Source of the DNA: Pelomonas margarita
Lineage (GTDB): Bacteria; Pseudomonadota; Gammaproteobacteria; Burkholderiales; Burkholderiaceae_C
Reading direction: 5' to 3'
NCBI RefSeq assembly: GCF_043555875.1
Contig: NZ_JBIGHW010000007.1
Coordinates: 223,210 to 287,209, forward strand
DNA: 64,000 nucleotides
Part shown: one piece after another, positions 42,407-50,672 of the stretch
Layout of the letters: each line of letters opens with the position of its first letter
How positions within the stretch are numbered: the first letter of the stretch is position 1
Made by a program: the position numbers and the translations under genes
The notes under the pieces: model-generated
The model's database searches: none
Told to the model about the DNA's origin: nothing
The model's input: the letters and a program-made list of their open reading frames with translations, nothing else

Positions 42407-43584
42407 CGCGCGACGCGGATCAAGCGCCCGCCGTCGGTCAGCAACACCAAGGCGCCGTCCGGCGCCACCTTGACGGCACGGATGCGCTGGCCCAGGTCGT
42501 CGAACAGCTTCTCGCGCGCCGTCACGCTGTTGCCCGACAACGTGAGCCGCCACAGGGCCTGGCCGGCGAGCGCCCCCACGAAGAGGTTGCCCTGCCACTC
42601 CGGGAACAGGGCGCCCTCGTAGAAGGCCATGCCGGCGGGCGCAATGGAGGTCGGCACCCACCACGTGAGCGGCTCGACGAAGCGCGGCGCATGCGTGCCG
42701 CCGCCGATGGCACAAGCAGTGCCCACCGGGTCGCCGTAATTGCAGCCGTAGCTCACCATGGGCCAGCCGTAGTTCGCGCCAGCCCGGGCGATGTTGATCT
42801 CGTCGCCGCCCTGCGAGCCATGCTCGCTGACCCACAACTCACCGGTGCTTGGGTGCAGCGCCGCGCCCTGCGGGTTGCGGTGGCCCAGGCTCCACAGCCC
42901 CGGCCGGGCGCCGGCACCGAAGCTGGGGTTGTCAGTGGGCAGGCTGCCGTCGCGGTTCACGCGCACCACCTTGCCCAGCGTCTGAGCCAGGTCTTGGGCG
43001 GGGCTGCCGAGCTGGCGGTCGCCCAGCGTGATGAACAGCGTCTTGTCACGCCCGAACACCAGCCGCGAGCCGTAATGGCCGCCGCCACTGACCTTGGGCG
43101 CCTGGCGGAAGATGACCGTCAGCCCCTGCAGCGCATTGCCCACCAGCTGGGCACGCGCGACCGCCGTGCCGGAGCGGCCGGCCTCGGCACCGCTGCCGGG
43201 CTCCGAGTAGCTGAGGAACACGTGGCCAGTGCTGGTGAAGTCGGGGTCCAGCGCCACGTCCAGCAGGCCGCCCTGGCCGGCGCTGTCCACGACGGGCGCG
43301 CCGCTGACGGGCTGGCTGGTGTTGTAGTCGGCCGACACCCGCACCACGCTGCCCGCCCGCTGCGTGACCAGCCAGCTGCCATCGGGCAATTGCGCCAAGC
43401 CCCAGGGGCTGGACAACTGCACCGGCTGCACGGTGGCGCGCGGCGGGCCACTGGGCACGGGCGGGGGTGTGGTGGCTACCGGTGGCGGGGTCGGGGCAGC
43501 GGCCGTGCCACCGCCGCCGCCGCAGCCCGCCAACAGGACCAGACCGAGCAGCAGGCTGAGCGAGCGGGGGATCGATGCAGTCAT
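42403..43584 (-). CDS. PQQ-dependent sugar dehydrogenase-like lipoprotein
   Basis: This 393-residue protein has a lipobox (LLAGC) and a Gly/Pro-rich linker, then a six-bladed propeller of the soluble aldose dehydrogenase family (PQLP-type LPDGSWLVTQR, GGLLDVALDPDF, SLGHRNPQGAALHP, SEHGSQGGDEIN, NYGWP). These match the PQQ and calcium region of GSDH-type enzymes. It oxidises sugars in the periplasm or at the outer membrane; the PQQ biosynthesis genes are not in the window. An AGGAG site precedes the ATG at 43584. Confidence 0.87.
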   Translation of the reverse strand: MTASIPRSLSLLLGLVLLAGCGGGGGTAAAPTPPPVATTPPPVPSGPPRATVQPVQLSSPWGLAQLPDGSWLVTQRAGSVVRVSADYNTSQPVSGAPVVDSAGQGGLLDVALDPDFTSTGHVFLSYSEPGSGAEAGRSGTAVARAQLVGNALQGLTVIFRQAPKVSGGGHYGSRLVFGRDKTLFITLGDRQLGSPAQDLAQTLGKVVRVNRDGSLPTDNPSFGAGARPGLWSLGHRNPQGAALHPSTGELWVSEHGSQGGDEINIARAGANYGWPMVSYGCNYGDPVGTACAIGGGTHAPRFVEPLTWWVPTSIAPAGMAFYEGALFPEWQGNLFVGALAGQALWRLTLSGNSVTAREKLFDDLGQRIRAVKVAPDGALVLLTDGGRLIRVAR

Positions 43585-43650
43585 GGACAACTCCTGACCG
43601 CGATGTTGGCGCAAGCCACCGAGGTCCGCGCAAGCAAATGTTGCGGCCGC

Positions 43651-45063
43651 TCAGCGCTTGGGCAGCGGGAAGCTGGCCAGGCTCGCAAAGCCTTTGCGTG
43701 ACACCGCCTGCACGCCGAACACCACGTTGTCCTTGCTGACGGGCAGTGTGGCGCGCGTCGTGCGGCCCACATCGCGGGCGTGCTGCCAGGTGGCCGCGTC
43801 GGTGTCGCGCCAGACGATGCGGTAGCCGGCCACCTCGGGGTCGTCGCTGGCCAGCCACTCCAGCGTGGAGTCGTTGGTCAGGCCGCTGGCGTCCAGCCGC
43901 ACACCCTTGGGCGCGGCCGGCGCCCAGGCCAGCGTCGCGAAGCCAGCGAGGTTGGCCCGCGTCACGTCGGCCACATAGGCGAAATCGACGAACTCGGGCA
44001 GGTCACCGTAGGTGATGCCGTTTTCCGTCCTCACGTTCTGGTGCTGATGGGAGAAGTTCTCGAAGGGTTCGCTGAAGCGCACCGCCGCATAGCCGCGCTC
44101 GAGGAAGGGCAGATGGTCACCGCCGCGCAGGTAGCGGTCGCGGCGCTGGATGAGCTGCACGGTGAAGCCGGGCATGGCCGCCTCGGCGGCCGTCTTCAGG
44201 TGGCGGCCCAACTGGTGGGTGGGCAGGTCCTCGTTGCCGCCGGCCTGCAGCAGCGGCAGCAGCTCGGCCTGCATCGCGACAAAGGCCTTCTGGTCGGCGA
44301 CGGAGGCCGGCCGGTTGGCCTGCGCCTGCAGCAGCAGGCGCACCAGCGGGTCCAGCCCGTCGGCGAACAGCCGCAGTCGCCGGGGGGCGTGCTGGCCGGC
44401 ATCGCCGCGCGAGCTGCCGACGATGTCGTTGGTGAGCATGGCCTCGACGTTCAGCCCCTGGGCCCTGGCCTCGCGCGCCCACTGCGCCGCGCCCAGCAGG
44501 CCCTGCTCCTCGCCCGGCACGGCCATGAACACCAGCGTCGCATCGAATTGGCGGCGCGCCATCACGCAGGCCAGCTCCATGATGACCGCCGTGCCCGAGG
44601 CGTCGTCGTTGGCGCCGGGCGAGTCGCCCAGGCTGTCCATCACATCGCTGTTACGCGAGTCGTAGTGGCCGCTGACGACCAGCAGCCTGTCCTTGCCGGC
44701 GCCGCTGCCTGGCAGCGTGGCGACGACGTTGACCAGCTCTGTGGGCCGGGGCACGCGATTGCCGGCGGGCTCGATGAAGCTCTGCGCCTCCACCCGCAGC
44801 CGCCCGCCGGACGCCTTGGCGCAGGCCTGCAGCTCGGCCGTGATCCAGCGCCGCGCGGCGCCGATGCCGCGCGTGTCGGAGGCGATGTCGGACAACGTGT
44901 GCCGCGTGCCGAAGCCGACCAGCTTGCGGATGCGTGCCTCGATGCGCGCGGGGCTGACCTCAGCCAGCATGGCCTGCAGCTCGTCGGCGCTGCCCTGCGC
45001 GGGGGCGGCCGTGGCGAACAGGGAAAGAACGAGCGCGCTGAGTCGATAGGTCATGCGGCGCAT
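43651..45063 (-). CDS. exported M28-family zinc aminopeptidase with FnIII domain
   Basis: This ~470-residue peptidase has a signal peptide, a M28 catalytic domain and a C-terminal fibronectin-III-like domain (from about APAAPKGVRLD). Zinc ligands and catalytic acids are visible as SGHYDSRN, GANDDASG, GEEQGLLG, TNDIVG and SHQHQN. The start is uncertain among ATGs at 45054, 45063 and 45099; I give the middle one. Such enzymes trim peptides outside the cytoplasm. Confidence 0.87.
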   Translation of the reverse strand: MRRMTYRLSALVLSLFATAAPAQGSADELQAMLAEVSPARIEARIRKLVGFGTRHTLSDIASDTRGIGAARRWITAELQACAKASGGRLRVEAQSFIEPAGNRVPRPTELVNVVATLPGSGAGKDRLLVVSGHYDSRNSDVMDSLGDSPGANDDASGTAVIMELACVMARRQFDATLVFMAVPGEEQGLLGAAQWAREARAQGLNVEAMLTNDIVGSSRGDAGQHAPRRLRLFADGLDPLVRLLLQAQANRPASVADQKAFVAMQAELLPLLQAGGNEDLPTHQLGRHLKTAAEAAMPGFTVQLIQRRDRYLRGGDHLPFLERGYAAVRFSEPFENFSHQHQNVRTENGITYGDLPEFVDFAYVADVTRANLAGFATLAWAPAAPKGVRLDASGLTNDSTLEWLASDDPEVAGYRIVWRDTDAATWQHARDVGRTTRATLPVSKDNVVFGVQAVSRKGFASLASFPLPKR

Positions 45064-45104
45064 TCTGCGGCCGGCGGCAAACCCCAGGTGAACACTCATT
45101 TATC

Positions 45105-45698
45105 ATGCCCCCCATGCCCAGCGCCCCCCGCGACGTCGCGCAGATCCGCTTGGACAACGCGATGCGGCTGTTCGAAGAGTTCGTCAGCGCCACCGTCAAA
45201 CACCCCGATGCCGCCACCCTGCGTGGCCTCGAGCGTCGCTTCGCCGAGAAGCTGCAGATCCAGCCCAGCTACTGGAGCCAGATCAAGGGCCGCTCGCGCC
45301 AGATCGGCGAGCGGCTGGCGCGCCAGTTCGAGCAGCTGTGCCACAAGACGCCCGGCTGGATGGACCTCGAGCACGGCGCCGTGGCCACGCCAGCGCCGCT
45401 GACCTCCATGGCCGCGGCCATGGGCCATGTGGCCCCGCCGCCCCCCGAGCCCTCGCCCAGCCTGCCGCAGGACGACGACGAGCGCTTCATCGTGGGCCTG
45501 GTGCTGACCTACTACCGCCGCCACCCTCAGCGCGCCCGCACGCGGCTGCTGGACCTGCTCAGCGAGGTGCTCACCCCCGAGCCCGCCGCGGCCCCGCGTG
45601 TGGCCCCCCAGCCCGCAGCTCCCAGCCCGCAAGCCGAGCTGGACGACTGGCGCAAGCTGCAGTCCGGCATCGCGCCGCTGAAAACCAAGAAGCGCTGA
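45105..45698 (+). CDS. HTH-like DNA-binding protein
   Basis: This protein of 194-197 residues has an N-terminal helical region that looks like a helix-turn-helix (LRGLERRFAEKLQIQPSYWS, then QIKGRSRQIGERLARQFEQL). A Pro-rich hinge and a helical C-terminal part with YYRRHPQRARTRLLDLL follow. ATGs at 45105 and 45114 are possible. A TATCAT box at 45101-45106 would give a leaderless message starting at the second. No ligand domain is recognisable. It resembles small Cro-type regulators of Burkholderiales. Confidence 0.65.
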   Translation: MPPMPSAPRDVAQIRLDNAMRLFEEFVSATVKHPDAATLRGLERRFAEKLQIQPSYWSQIKGRSRQIGERLARQFEQLCHKTPGWMDLEHGAVATPAPLTSMAAAMGHVAPPPPEPSPSLPQDDDERFIVGLVLTYYRRHPQRARTRLLDLLSEVLTPEPAAAPRVAPQPAAPSPQAELDDWRKLQSGIAPLKTKKR

Positions 45699-45731
45699 CC
45701 CCAGCGCGTCTGCGTCCGCCAACGGCCGGCC

Positions 45732-45747
45732 TCCCCAAGCTTGGGGA
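45732..45747. promoter_or_regulatory. 16-bp perfect palindrome
   Basis: TCCCCAAGCTTGGGGA has no spacer. It lies 33 bases after the HTH gene and 17 bases before a TTGCGCAA operator pair. It is a candidate protein-binding site rather than a terminator because it lacks a loop and T-run. Confidence 0.45.
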
Positions 45748-45763
45748 AGATGGATAAATTCCA

Positions 45764-45801
45764 CTTGCGCAAGATCAACGTTTGTTTATCATTTGCGCAA
45801 G
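45764..45801 (+). promoter_or_regulatory. promoter flanked by two TTGCGCAA operators
   Basis: CTTGCGCAAG (45764-45773) and TTTGCGCAAG (45792-45801) bracket a promoter with -35 TTGCGC (45765-45770), 16-base spacer and -10 TATCAT (45787-45792). The first palindrome covers the -35 box and the second starts at the end of the -10 box, an arrangement suited to repression. The neighbouring HTH protein is a candidate binder. Confidence 0.55.
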
Positions 45802-45985
45802 TTGTGGTGCTGCAGTCCTCGCGCCACGACGAGTGCCCCTCCCACCATCCCTGACCCGCCCGGCCCGCGCTGCTGCCCTGCACGCGCCCCCGGCGCGCCG
45901 ACCTCTTGCCGCAAACGCCAGGCCCCGACGGGTCGAGCCGCTGCATTGCCCGCCGCCCACGCGGCCTTCACCGGAGTTTTTGCCC
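45802..45985. other. leader region of the small basic protein gene
   Basis: About 180 bases between the promoter and the next start codon, GC-rich and Pro/Ala-coding in several frames. I see no convincing separate gene; it may be a long 5' leader. Confidence 0.4.
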
Positions 45986-46177
45986 ATGCCCCAGTTCACC
46001 TCGCCACGCCCGCTGCAGATCAAGCTGCGCAAGCCCCGCAATCCCATGGTCGCGCCGGCGCTCAAACGCCAGGCCGGCCGACACCAGAGCGCCACCGACG
46101 CCCACGCGCTACGCCAGCAGGCCCGCCTGGAACTGCGACGACTGCTGCGCGACCGCTTCCCCGACGACAGCCCCTGA
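45986..46177 (+). CDS. small basic protein of unknown function
   Basis: This 63-residue protein is rich in Arg, Lys and Gln (KLRKPRNPMVAPALKRQAGRH, then ARLELRRLLRDRFPDD). It starts at an ATG preceded by GGAG about ten bases upstream. The frame is open further up to 45782, but that part is low-complexity. It resembles small nucleic-acid-binding proteins only in composition. Confidence 0.5.
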   Translation: MPQFTSPRPLQIKLRKPRNPMVAPALKRQAGRHQSATDAHALRQQARLELRRLLRDRFPDDSP

Positions 46178-46244
46178 ATCAGCCGCACCACCTGCCCCTC
46201 GATCCATGTGATGAGGGCCGCCGGCAGGTGCCAAGGAGACCCTC

Positions 46245-46481
46245 ATGAGATTGATCGAACTGCGCGGCCCCGACGCCGCCGACACCCACGACGCCTGGGC
46301 CTGCCGCTGGGTCCGCCTCAAGCGCGCGGCGCGCGCGATCCGGCTGGTGTTCGCCCCCGCCCACCGCCGCCGGCGCCCCCGCAGCCAGCTGGAGTTCTAC
46401 GCCGAGGCCGGCGCGCCGGAGGGCGCGCTGTATGCCGATGGCGAACTGACCGCGCAGCTGGACGGCGTGCGCAGACTGTGA
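46245..46481 (+). CDS. small hypothetical protein
   Basis: This 78-residue protein has an Arg-rich middle (LKRAARAIRLVFAPAHRRRR) and an acidic C-terminal part. An excellent AAGGAG site seven bases before the ATG supports translation. No domain is recognised. It follows the basic protein by 67 bases and precedes an HDOD gene. Confidence 0.6.
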   Translation: MRLIELRGPDAADTHDAWACRWVRLKRAARAIRLVFAPAHRRRRPRSQLEFYAEAGAPEGALYADGELTAQLDGVRRL

Positions 46482-46549
46482 ACTGAGTGGTGAAAAGGGG
46501 GCGCACGCGGTGAACGCGCGCCCCCGCATCGGCCTAGCATCGGGCCACC

Positions 46550-47383
46550 ATGCCCGTGCGCCCCCCCATCGCCGCTCCGCTGCCCAGCCTTGATGCCTGG
46601 GTCAACGCCTTTGCCAGCGCCGAGATCCCGGTGCTGGCCGAGACGGCCGAGGCGCTGGAGCTGATGCGCGCCAACGAGGACGATGTCGACGCCCACGGGC
46701 TGGCCGAACTCATCGTGACCGACCCGCTGATGTCGCTGAAGGTCATCGCCCGCGCCAGCGAACTCAAGCGCGGGCGGCTGATGGCCGACACCGAGACGGT
46801 GACGGCCGCACTGGTGCTGATGGGCATCACGCCCTTCTTCCGCGCCTTTGGCCCGCAGCCGACCATGGAACAGGCGCTGGCCGGCCATGACGAAGCGCTG
46901 ATGGGTCTGGCGCGCGTGATGCAGCGCGCCGAGCGGGCCTCACGCTATGCACTGGGCTTCGCGGCCCACCGCGCCGACCCTGATGCCGCCGTCATCCACA
47001 GCGCAGCGCTGCTGCACGACTTCGCTGAGATGCTGCTGTGGCTGCACGCGCCGGACCTGGCGCTGCAGATCGCCGCGCTGCAGGACGCCGACCATTCGCT
47101 GCGCAGCACGGCCGCGCAGTGCCAGGTGCTGGGCATCGAACTGGCCGACCTGGAGCAGGCACTGATGCAGCGTTGGCACCTGCCGGACCTGCTGATGCGC
47201 ATCACCAACGACAAACACGCGCGGGACCCGCAAGTGCGCTGCGTGCACCTGGCCGTGCGCCTGGCGCGGCACACGGCCCGCGGCTGGGACGACGCCGGCG
47301 TGCCGGACGACCTGCACGACATCGCCGAGCTGCTGAACCTCAACGAGGCCCATGCGCTGAAGCTACTTCACGAGTTCGACTGA
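46550..47383 (+). CDS. HDOD-domain protein
   Basis: This 277-residue protein has an HDOD domain over most of its length (IVTDPLMSLKVIARAS, TETVTAALVLMGI, SAALLHDFAEMLLWLHAP). HDOD proteins are metal-free relatives of HD phosphohydrolases that act as signalling scaffolds in chemotaxis and c-di-GMP networks. Here LLHDFAE keeps an HD pair by chance of family; the full HD metal set is not present. Its 3' end overlaps the convergent PEP-CTERM gene by 16 bases. Confidence 0.85.
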   Translation: MPVRPPIAAPLPSLDAWVNAFASAEIPVLAETAEALELMRANEDDVDAHGLAELIVTDPLMSLKVIARASELKRGRLMADTETVTAALVLMGITPFFRAFGPQPTMEQALAGHDEALMGLARVMQRAERASRYALGFAAHRADPDAAVIHSAALLHDFAEMLLWLHAPDLALQIAALQDADHSLRSTAAQCQVLGIELADLEQALMQRWHLPDLLMRITNDKHARDPQVRCVHLAVRLARHTARGWDDAGVPDDLHDIAELLNLNEAHALKLLHEFD

Positions 47384-48015
47384 CGGCGGCGGCGGTACAG
47401 GGCCACCAGGCCCAGGCCGCCCAGCAGCATCGCCGCGCTGGCCGGCTCCGGCACCGGCGTGGCCGTGAAGTTGGCGTTGTTGGGCGCGAAATCGGAGATG
47501 GCGGACACGCCGGCGAAGGTCGTGTTGCGCGGCCACAGGTTGAAGGTGTAGTCCAGCTTGTTGGCAAAACCGGTGCTGGGCAGCAGCGCGCCGCTGACGG
47601 TGGCGGTGATGGTCTTGCCGCTGATGACGACCGAGCCCGTCGGCAGCGCGCCGGCACCGGCCACGGTGCCCGTGCCGTTGGCGTTGAGTAGGACGACGCG
47701 GTCGAAGCGCACGCCGTTCAGGCCCAGGTTGTTGGCGAAGCTGGCAACGCCGGCGCCGCGATTCACGCCCCAGACGTACAGGCCGGTGGCGGTGGTGCCG
47801 ACGTTGCCGTCCATCGTGGCCTTCAGCGTGAAGGTGTCGGTGCTGGCGTTGTAGAGCACGGTGGCGGCGACGACGTCCAGGTCGGCGCTGTTGGCGGCAC
47901 TGCCGGCGAAGGTGGCGAGGAAGTCGCCCTGGGGATCGGTGACGCCGTCCAGCGCGTGGCTGGCCAGCGGCAGGCCCAGCAGGGCGAGGGCGGCGGTGTG
48001 AGCGAGAAGACGCAT
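47368..48015 (-). CDS. PEP-CTERM-anchored exported protein
   Basis: This 215-residue protein has a signal peptide (cleavage after SHA, residue 21), a beta-rich body and a C-terminal PEP-CTERM tag: VPEPASAAMLLGGLGLVALY followed by RRRR. The tag is cut by an exosortase (EpsH), usually in organisms with exopolysaccharide loci; none is visible here. An AGGAG site precedes the ATG at 48015. The body has no recognised function. Confidence 0.88.
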   Translation of the reverse strand: MRLLAHTAALALLGLPLASHALDGVTDPQGDFLATFAGSAANSADLDVVAATVLYNASTDTFTLKATMDGNVGTTATGLYVWGVNRGAGVASFANNLGLNGVRFDRVVLLNANGTGTVAGAGALPTGSVVISGKTITATVSGALLPSTGFANKLDYTFNLWPRNTTFAGVSAISDFAPNNANFTATPVPEPASAAMLLGGLGLVALYRRRRQSNS

Positions 48016-48128
48016 GCAGAACTCCTGAGGTGGATGGGCTGACAGGGCCCGCCGCAGGCTGCGGCGTCGACCCTGGCCATGAGTTCTGCCCGGCATCGCG
48101 CCGGTTCAAGCGCCGTCGCCTCACCCCC

Positions 48129-48611
48129 CTAGACTGGTACTGCGGTCGTGTTCTTCAGCCGCTCCAGCACGAAGCTGGTCTTGCAGTCCTGCACGCTGGG
48201 GTGCATCAGCAGCGTGTCGCTGATGAAGCGGGCGTAGTGCTGCATGTCCTGCACCAGCACGCGCAGCAGGTAGTCCATCTCACCGGTCAGCGCGGCGCAC
48301 TCCACCACCTCGGGCCAGGTCTGCACAGCGGCACGAAAGAGGTCGCGCGGGTTGCGCAGCGGGCTCTCGGTCTGCTTTTCCAGCCGCACGTTGAGGTAGG
48401 CCGTCAGGCCCAGGCCCACGCGCTCGGGTGGCACCAGCGCCACGTAGCTGCCGATGACACCCGCCTCCTCCAGCCGGCGCACGCGGCGCAGCACGGCGGA
48501 CGACGACAGCCCGGCCTCGGCGGCCAGCGCGTCGTAGGTCAGGCGGCCGTCGGCCTGCAGCGCGCGCAGGATGCGGCGGTCGATGGCGTCGAGGTCGAGG
48601 GGAGCGTCCAT
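48129..48611 (-). CDS. Lrp/AsnC-family transcriptional regulator
   Basis: This 160-residue regulator has an N-terminal HTH (LDLDAIDRRILRALQADGRL, LAAEAGLSSSAVLRRVRRLE) and a RAM/AsnC effector domain (TGEMDYLLRVLVQDMQHYARF). The ATG at 48611 gives the standard start. It is divergent from a periplasmic binding-protein gene, with HPD beyond that, so it may respond to an aromatic or other amino acid and control those genes. Confidence 0.92.
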   Translation of the reverse strand: MDAPLDLDAIDRRILRALQADGRLTYDALAAEAGLSSSAVLRRVRRLEEAGVIGSYVALVPPERVGLGLTAYLNVRLEKQTESPLRNPRDLFRAAVQTWPEVVECAALTGEMDYLLRVLVQDMQHYARFISDTLLMHPSVQDCKTSFVLERLKNTTAVPV

Positions 48612-48664
48612 GCGGGAAATTGTGCAGCCTTCGCGCGTCGGCGCCACCTACAGTCGGGCGGGTC

Positions 48665-49417
48665 GTGAAAGCCCTGCTCGCCCTGCTGCTCGCCACCGCC
48701 CTGCCGGCGCAGGCGGACGAGATCGTGCTCGCGTCACCGGACTACTGGTGCCCGTTCAGCTGCAAGGCCGGCGCCGCGCAGGAAGGTTTCACGGTGGACA
48801 TCGTGCGCGAGATCTTCACCGCCGCCGGCCACCGGGTGAGACTGGTCAACCAGAACTACAGCCGCGCCCTGCTCGATGTGCGCGCCGGCGTCTACACGGC
48901 CACGCCGTCCACGCTGCGCGACGAGGCGCCGGACTTCGTCTTCCCCGACCAGCCCATCTCGCGCAACCGCTATTGCATCTACACCCGGCCCGACAGCGCC
49001 TGGCGCTACCGGGGCCCGGCCAGCCTGGACGATCTGGCGCGGGTGGGTGTCATCCGCGACTACTCTTACGGGCAGGCGCTGGACGCGGCCATCAAGTCGG
49101 CGCCGCAGCGTTTCGAGGTGCACACCGGCGACGGCCTGACCGAGCGCATGCTGCGCCGGCTGCAGCTGGGCCGCATAGACGCCTTCATCGAGGAAGAAAA
49201 CCTCGTGGCCTACACGCTGAAGCAGCAGCCCGGGCTGGAGGCGCGCAACGCCGGCTGCGAAGCGCCCAGCTATGCCTATCTGGCCCTGTCACCACGGCAC
49301 CCGCAGGCGCACAGCCATGCGCGCACCTTCAGCGACGGCATGGCCAAGCTGCGCCGCAGCGGGCGCCTGAAAGCCATCCTGGCGAGCTACGGCCTGCCCG
49401 AATGGCCGGCGCCATAG
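48665..49417 (+). CDS. periplasmic solute-binding protein (SBP family 3)
   Basis: This 250-residue protein has a signal peptide (cleavage after AQA, residue 16) and a bilobal binding-protein fold (GFTVDIVREIFTAAGHRVRLV, then RLQLGRIDAFIEEENLV). No ATG opens the frame; I choose GTG at 48665, which gives a standard signal peptide, over TTG at 48620. No permease or ATPase gene is adjacent, so it may be an orphan receptor or serve a distant transporter. Confidence 0.82.
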   Translation: MKALLALLLATALPAQADEIVLASPDYWCPFSCKAGAAQEGFTVDIVREIFTAAGHRVRLVNQNYSRALLDVRAGVYTATPSTLRDEAPDFVFPDQPISRNRYCIYTRPDSAWRYRGPASLDDLARVGVIRDYSYGQALDAAIKSAPQRFEVHTGDGLTERMLRRLQLGRIDAFIEEENLVAYTLKQQPGLEARNAGCEAPSYAYLALSPRHPQAHSHARTFSDGMAKLRRSGRLKAILASYGLPEWPAP

Positions 49418-49428
49418 CGTCACACTAC

Positions 49429-49502
49429 GCATGAATATTGCGCCACATCAAAACACGGCGCCACAGATTGCATGAATTCTGCGGATTCGGCGCCGCAGAA
49501 TT
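49429..49502. promoter_or_regulatory. repeat-rich regulatory region upstream of hpd
   Basis: GCATGAAT-WY-TGCG occurs at 49429-49442 and 49470-49483, 41 bases apart. GCGCCACA occurs at 49440-49447 and 49458-49465. A 10-bp inverted repeat, AATTCTGCGG/CCGCAGAATT, spans 49475-49502. The cluster lies directly before hpd and is a likely binding site for a regulator such as the nearby Lrp-family protein. Confidence 0.55.
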
Positions 49503-49535
49503 TTCAGCTTCCACAGCACAGCTCACGAGGCAGAC

Positions 49536-50672
49536 ATGGCCAAGTTCACCCCCTGGGACAACCCCATGGGCACCGACGGTTTCGAGTTCATCGAGTTCGC
49601 CGCGCCCGACCCGGCCGCCCTGGGCGAGCTGTTCCGCACGATGGGTTTCACGGCCGTGGCCCGCCACCGCCACAAGAACGTGACGCTGTACCGCCAGGGC
49701 GGCGTCAACTTCATCATCAACGCCGAGACCGACTCCTTCGCGCAGCGCTTCGCGCGGCTGCACGGCCCGTCGATCTGCGCCATCGCCTTTCGCGTCGAGA
49801 ACGCGGCCCACGCTTACCAGCGCGCGCTGGAGCTGGGCGCCTGGGGCTTCGACAACAAAGCCGGCCCGATGGAGCTGAACATCCCGGCCATCAAGGGCAT
49901 CGGCGACTCGCTGATCTATTTCGTCGACCGCTGGCAGGGCAAGGGCGGCGCCAAGCCAGGCGCCATCGGCAACATCAGCATCTACGACGTGGACTTCGTG
50001 CCACTGCTGGACGCGGCCGGCCAGCCGGTCGATGCCAACCCCGTCGGCCACGGCCTGACCGAGATCGACCACCTGACGCACAACGTCTTCCGTGGCCGCA
50101 TGAAGGAATGGTCGGAGTTCTACGAGCGCTTCTTCAACTTCCGCGAGGTGCGCTACTTCGACATCGAGGGCAAGCTCACGGGCCTCAAGAGCAAGGCCAT
50201 GACCAGCCCCTGCGGCAAGATCCGCATCCCCATCAACGAGAGCTCCGACGACAAGAGCCAGATCGCCGAGTATCTGGATCTGTACCACGGCGAAGGCATC
50301 CAGCACGTGGCGCTGGGCACCACCGACATCTACAAGTCGGTCGAGGGCATGAAGGGCACGGGCGTGGTGTTCCAGGACACCATAGCCACCTACTTCGACC
50401 TGATCGACAAGCGCCTACCCAACCACGGCGAAAACGTCGCCGAGCTGAAGCGCTTGCGTATTCTCATCGACGGCGCCACGCACCTGGGCGTGGACAACGA
50501 GCTGCTGCTGCAGATCTTCACAAAGGAAGTGATCGGCCCGATCTTCTTCGAGCTCATCCAGCGCAAGGGCAATGAGGGCTTCGGCGAGGGCAACTTTAAG
50601 GCGCTCTTCGAGAGCATCGAGCTCGATCAGATCCGCCGCGGCGTGCTGAAAGAAGAAGCCAGCGCGTCCTGA
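49536..50672 (+). CDS. hpd: 4-hydroxyphenylpyruvate dioxygenase
   Basis: This 378-residue enzyme converts 4-hydroxyphenylpyruvate to homogentisate in tyrosine catabolism. The iron ligands are His179 (EIDHLTHN), His257 (GIQHVAL) and Glu339 (FFELIQRKG). The C-terminal GFGEGNFKALFESIE is typical. Length is normal. Homogentisate dioxygenase genes are not in the window. The last 46 bases overlap the convergent hydrolase gene. Confidence 0.97.
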   Translation: MAKFTPWDNPMGTDGFEFIEFAAPDPAALGELFRTMGFTAVARHRHKNVTLYRQGGVNFIINAETDSFAQRFARLHGPSICAIAFRVENAAHAYQRALELGAWGFDNKAGPMELNIPAIKGIGDSLIYFVDRWQGKGGAKPGAIGNISIYDVDFVPLLDAAGQPVDANPVGHGLTEIDHLTHNVFRGRMKEWSEFYERFFNFREVRYFDIEGKLTGLKSKAMTSPCGKIRIPINESSDDKSQIAEYLDLYHGEGIQHVALGTTDIYKSVEGMKGTGVVFQDTIATYFDLIDKRLPNHGENVAELKRLRILIDGATHLGVDNELLLQIFTKEVIGPIFFELIQRKGNEGFGEGNFKALFESIELDQIRRGVLKEEASAS

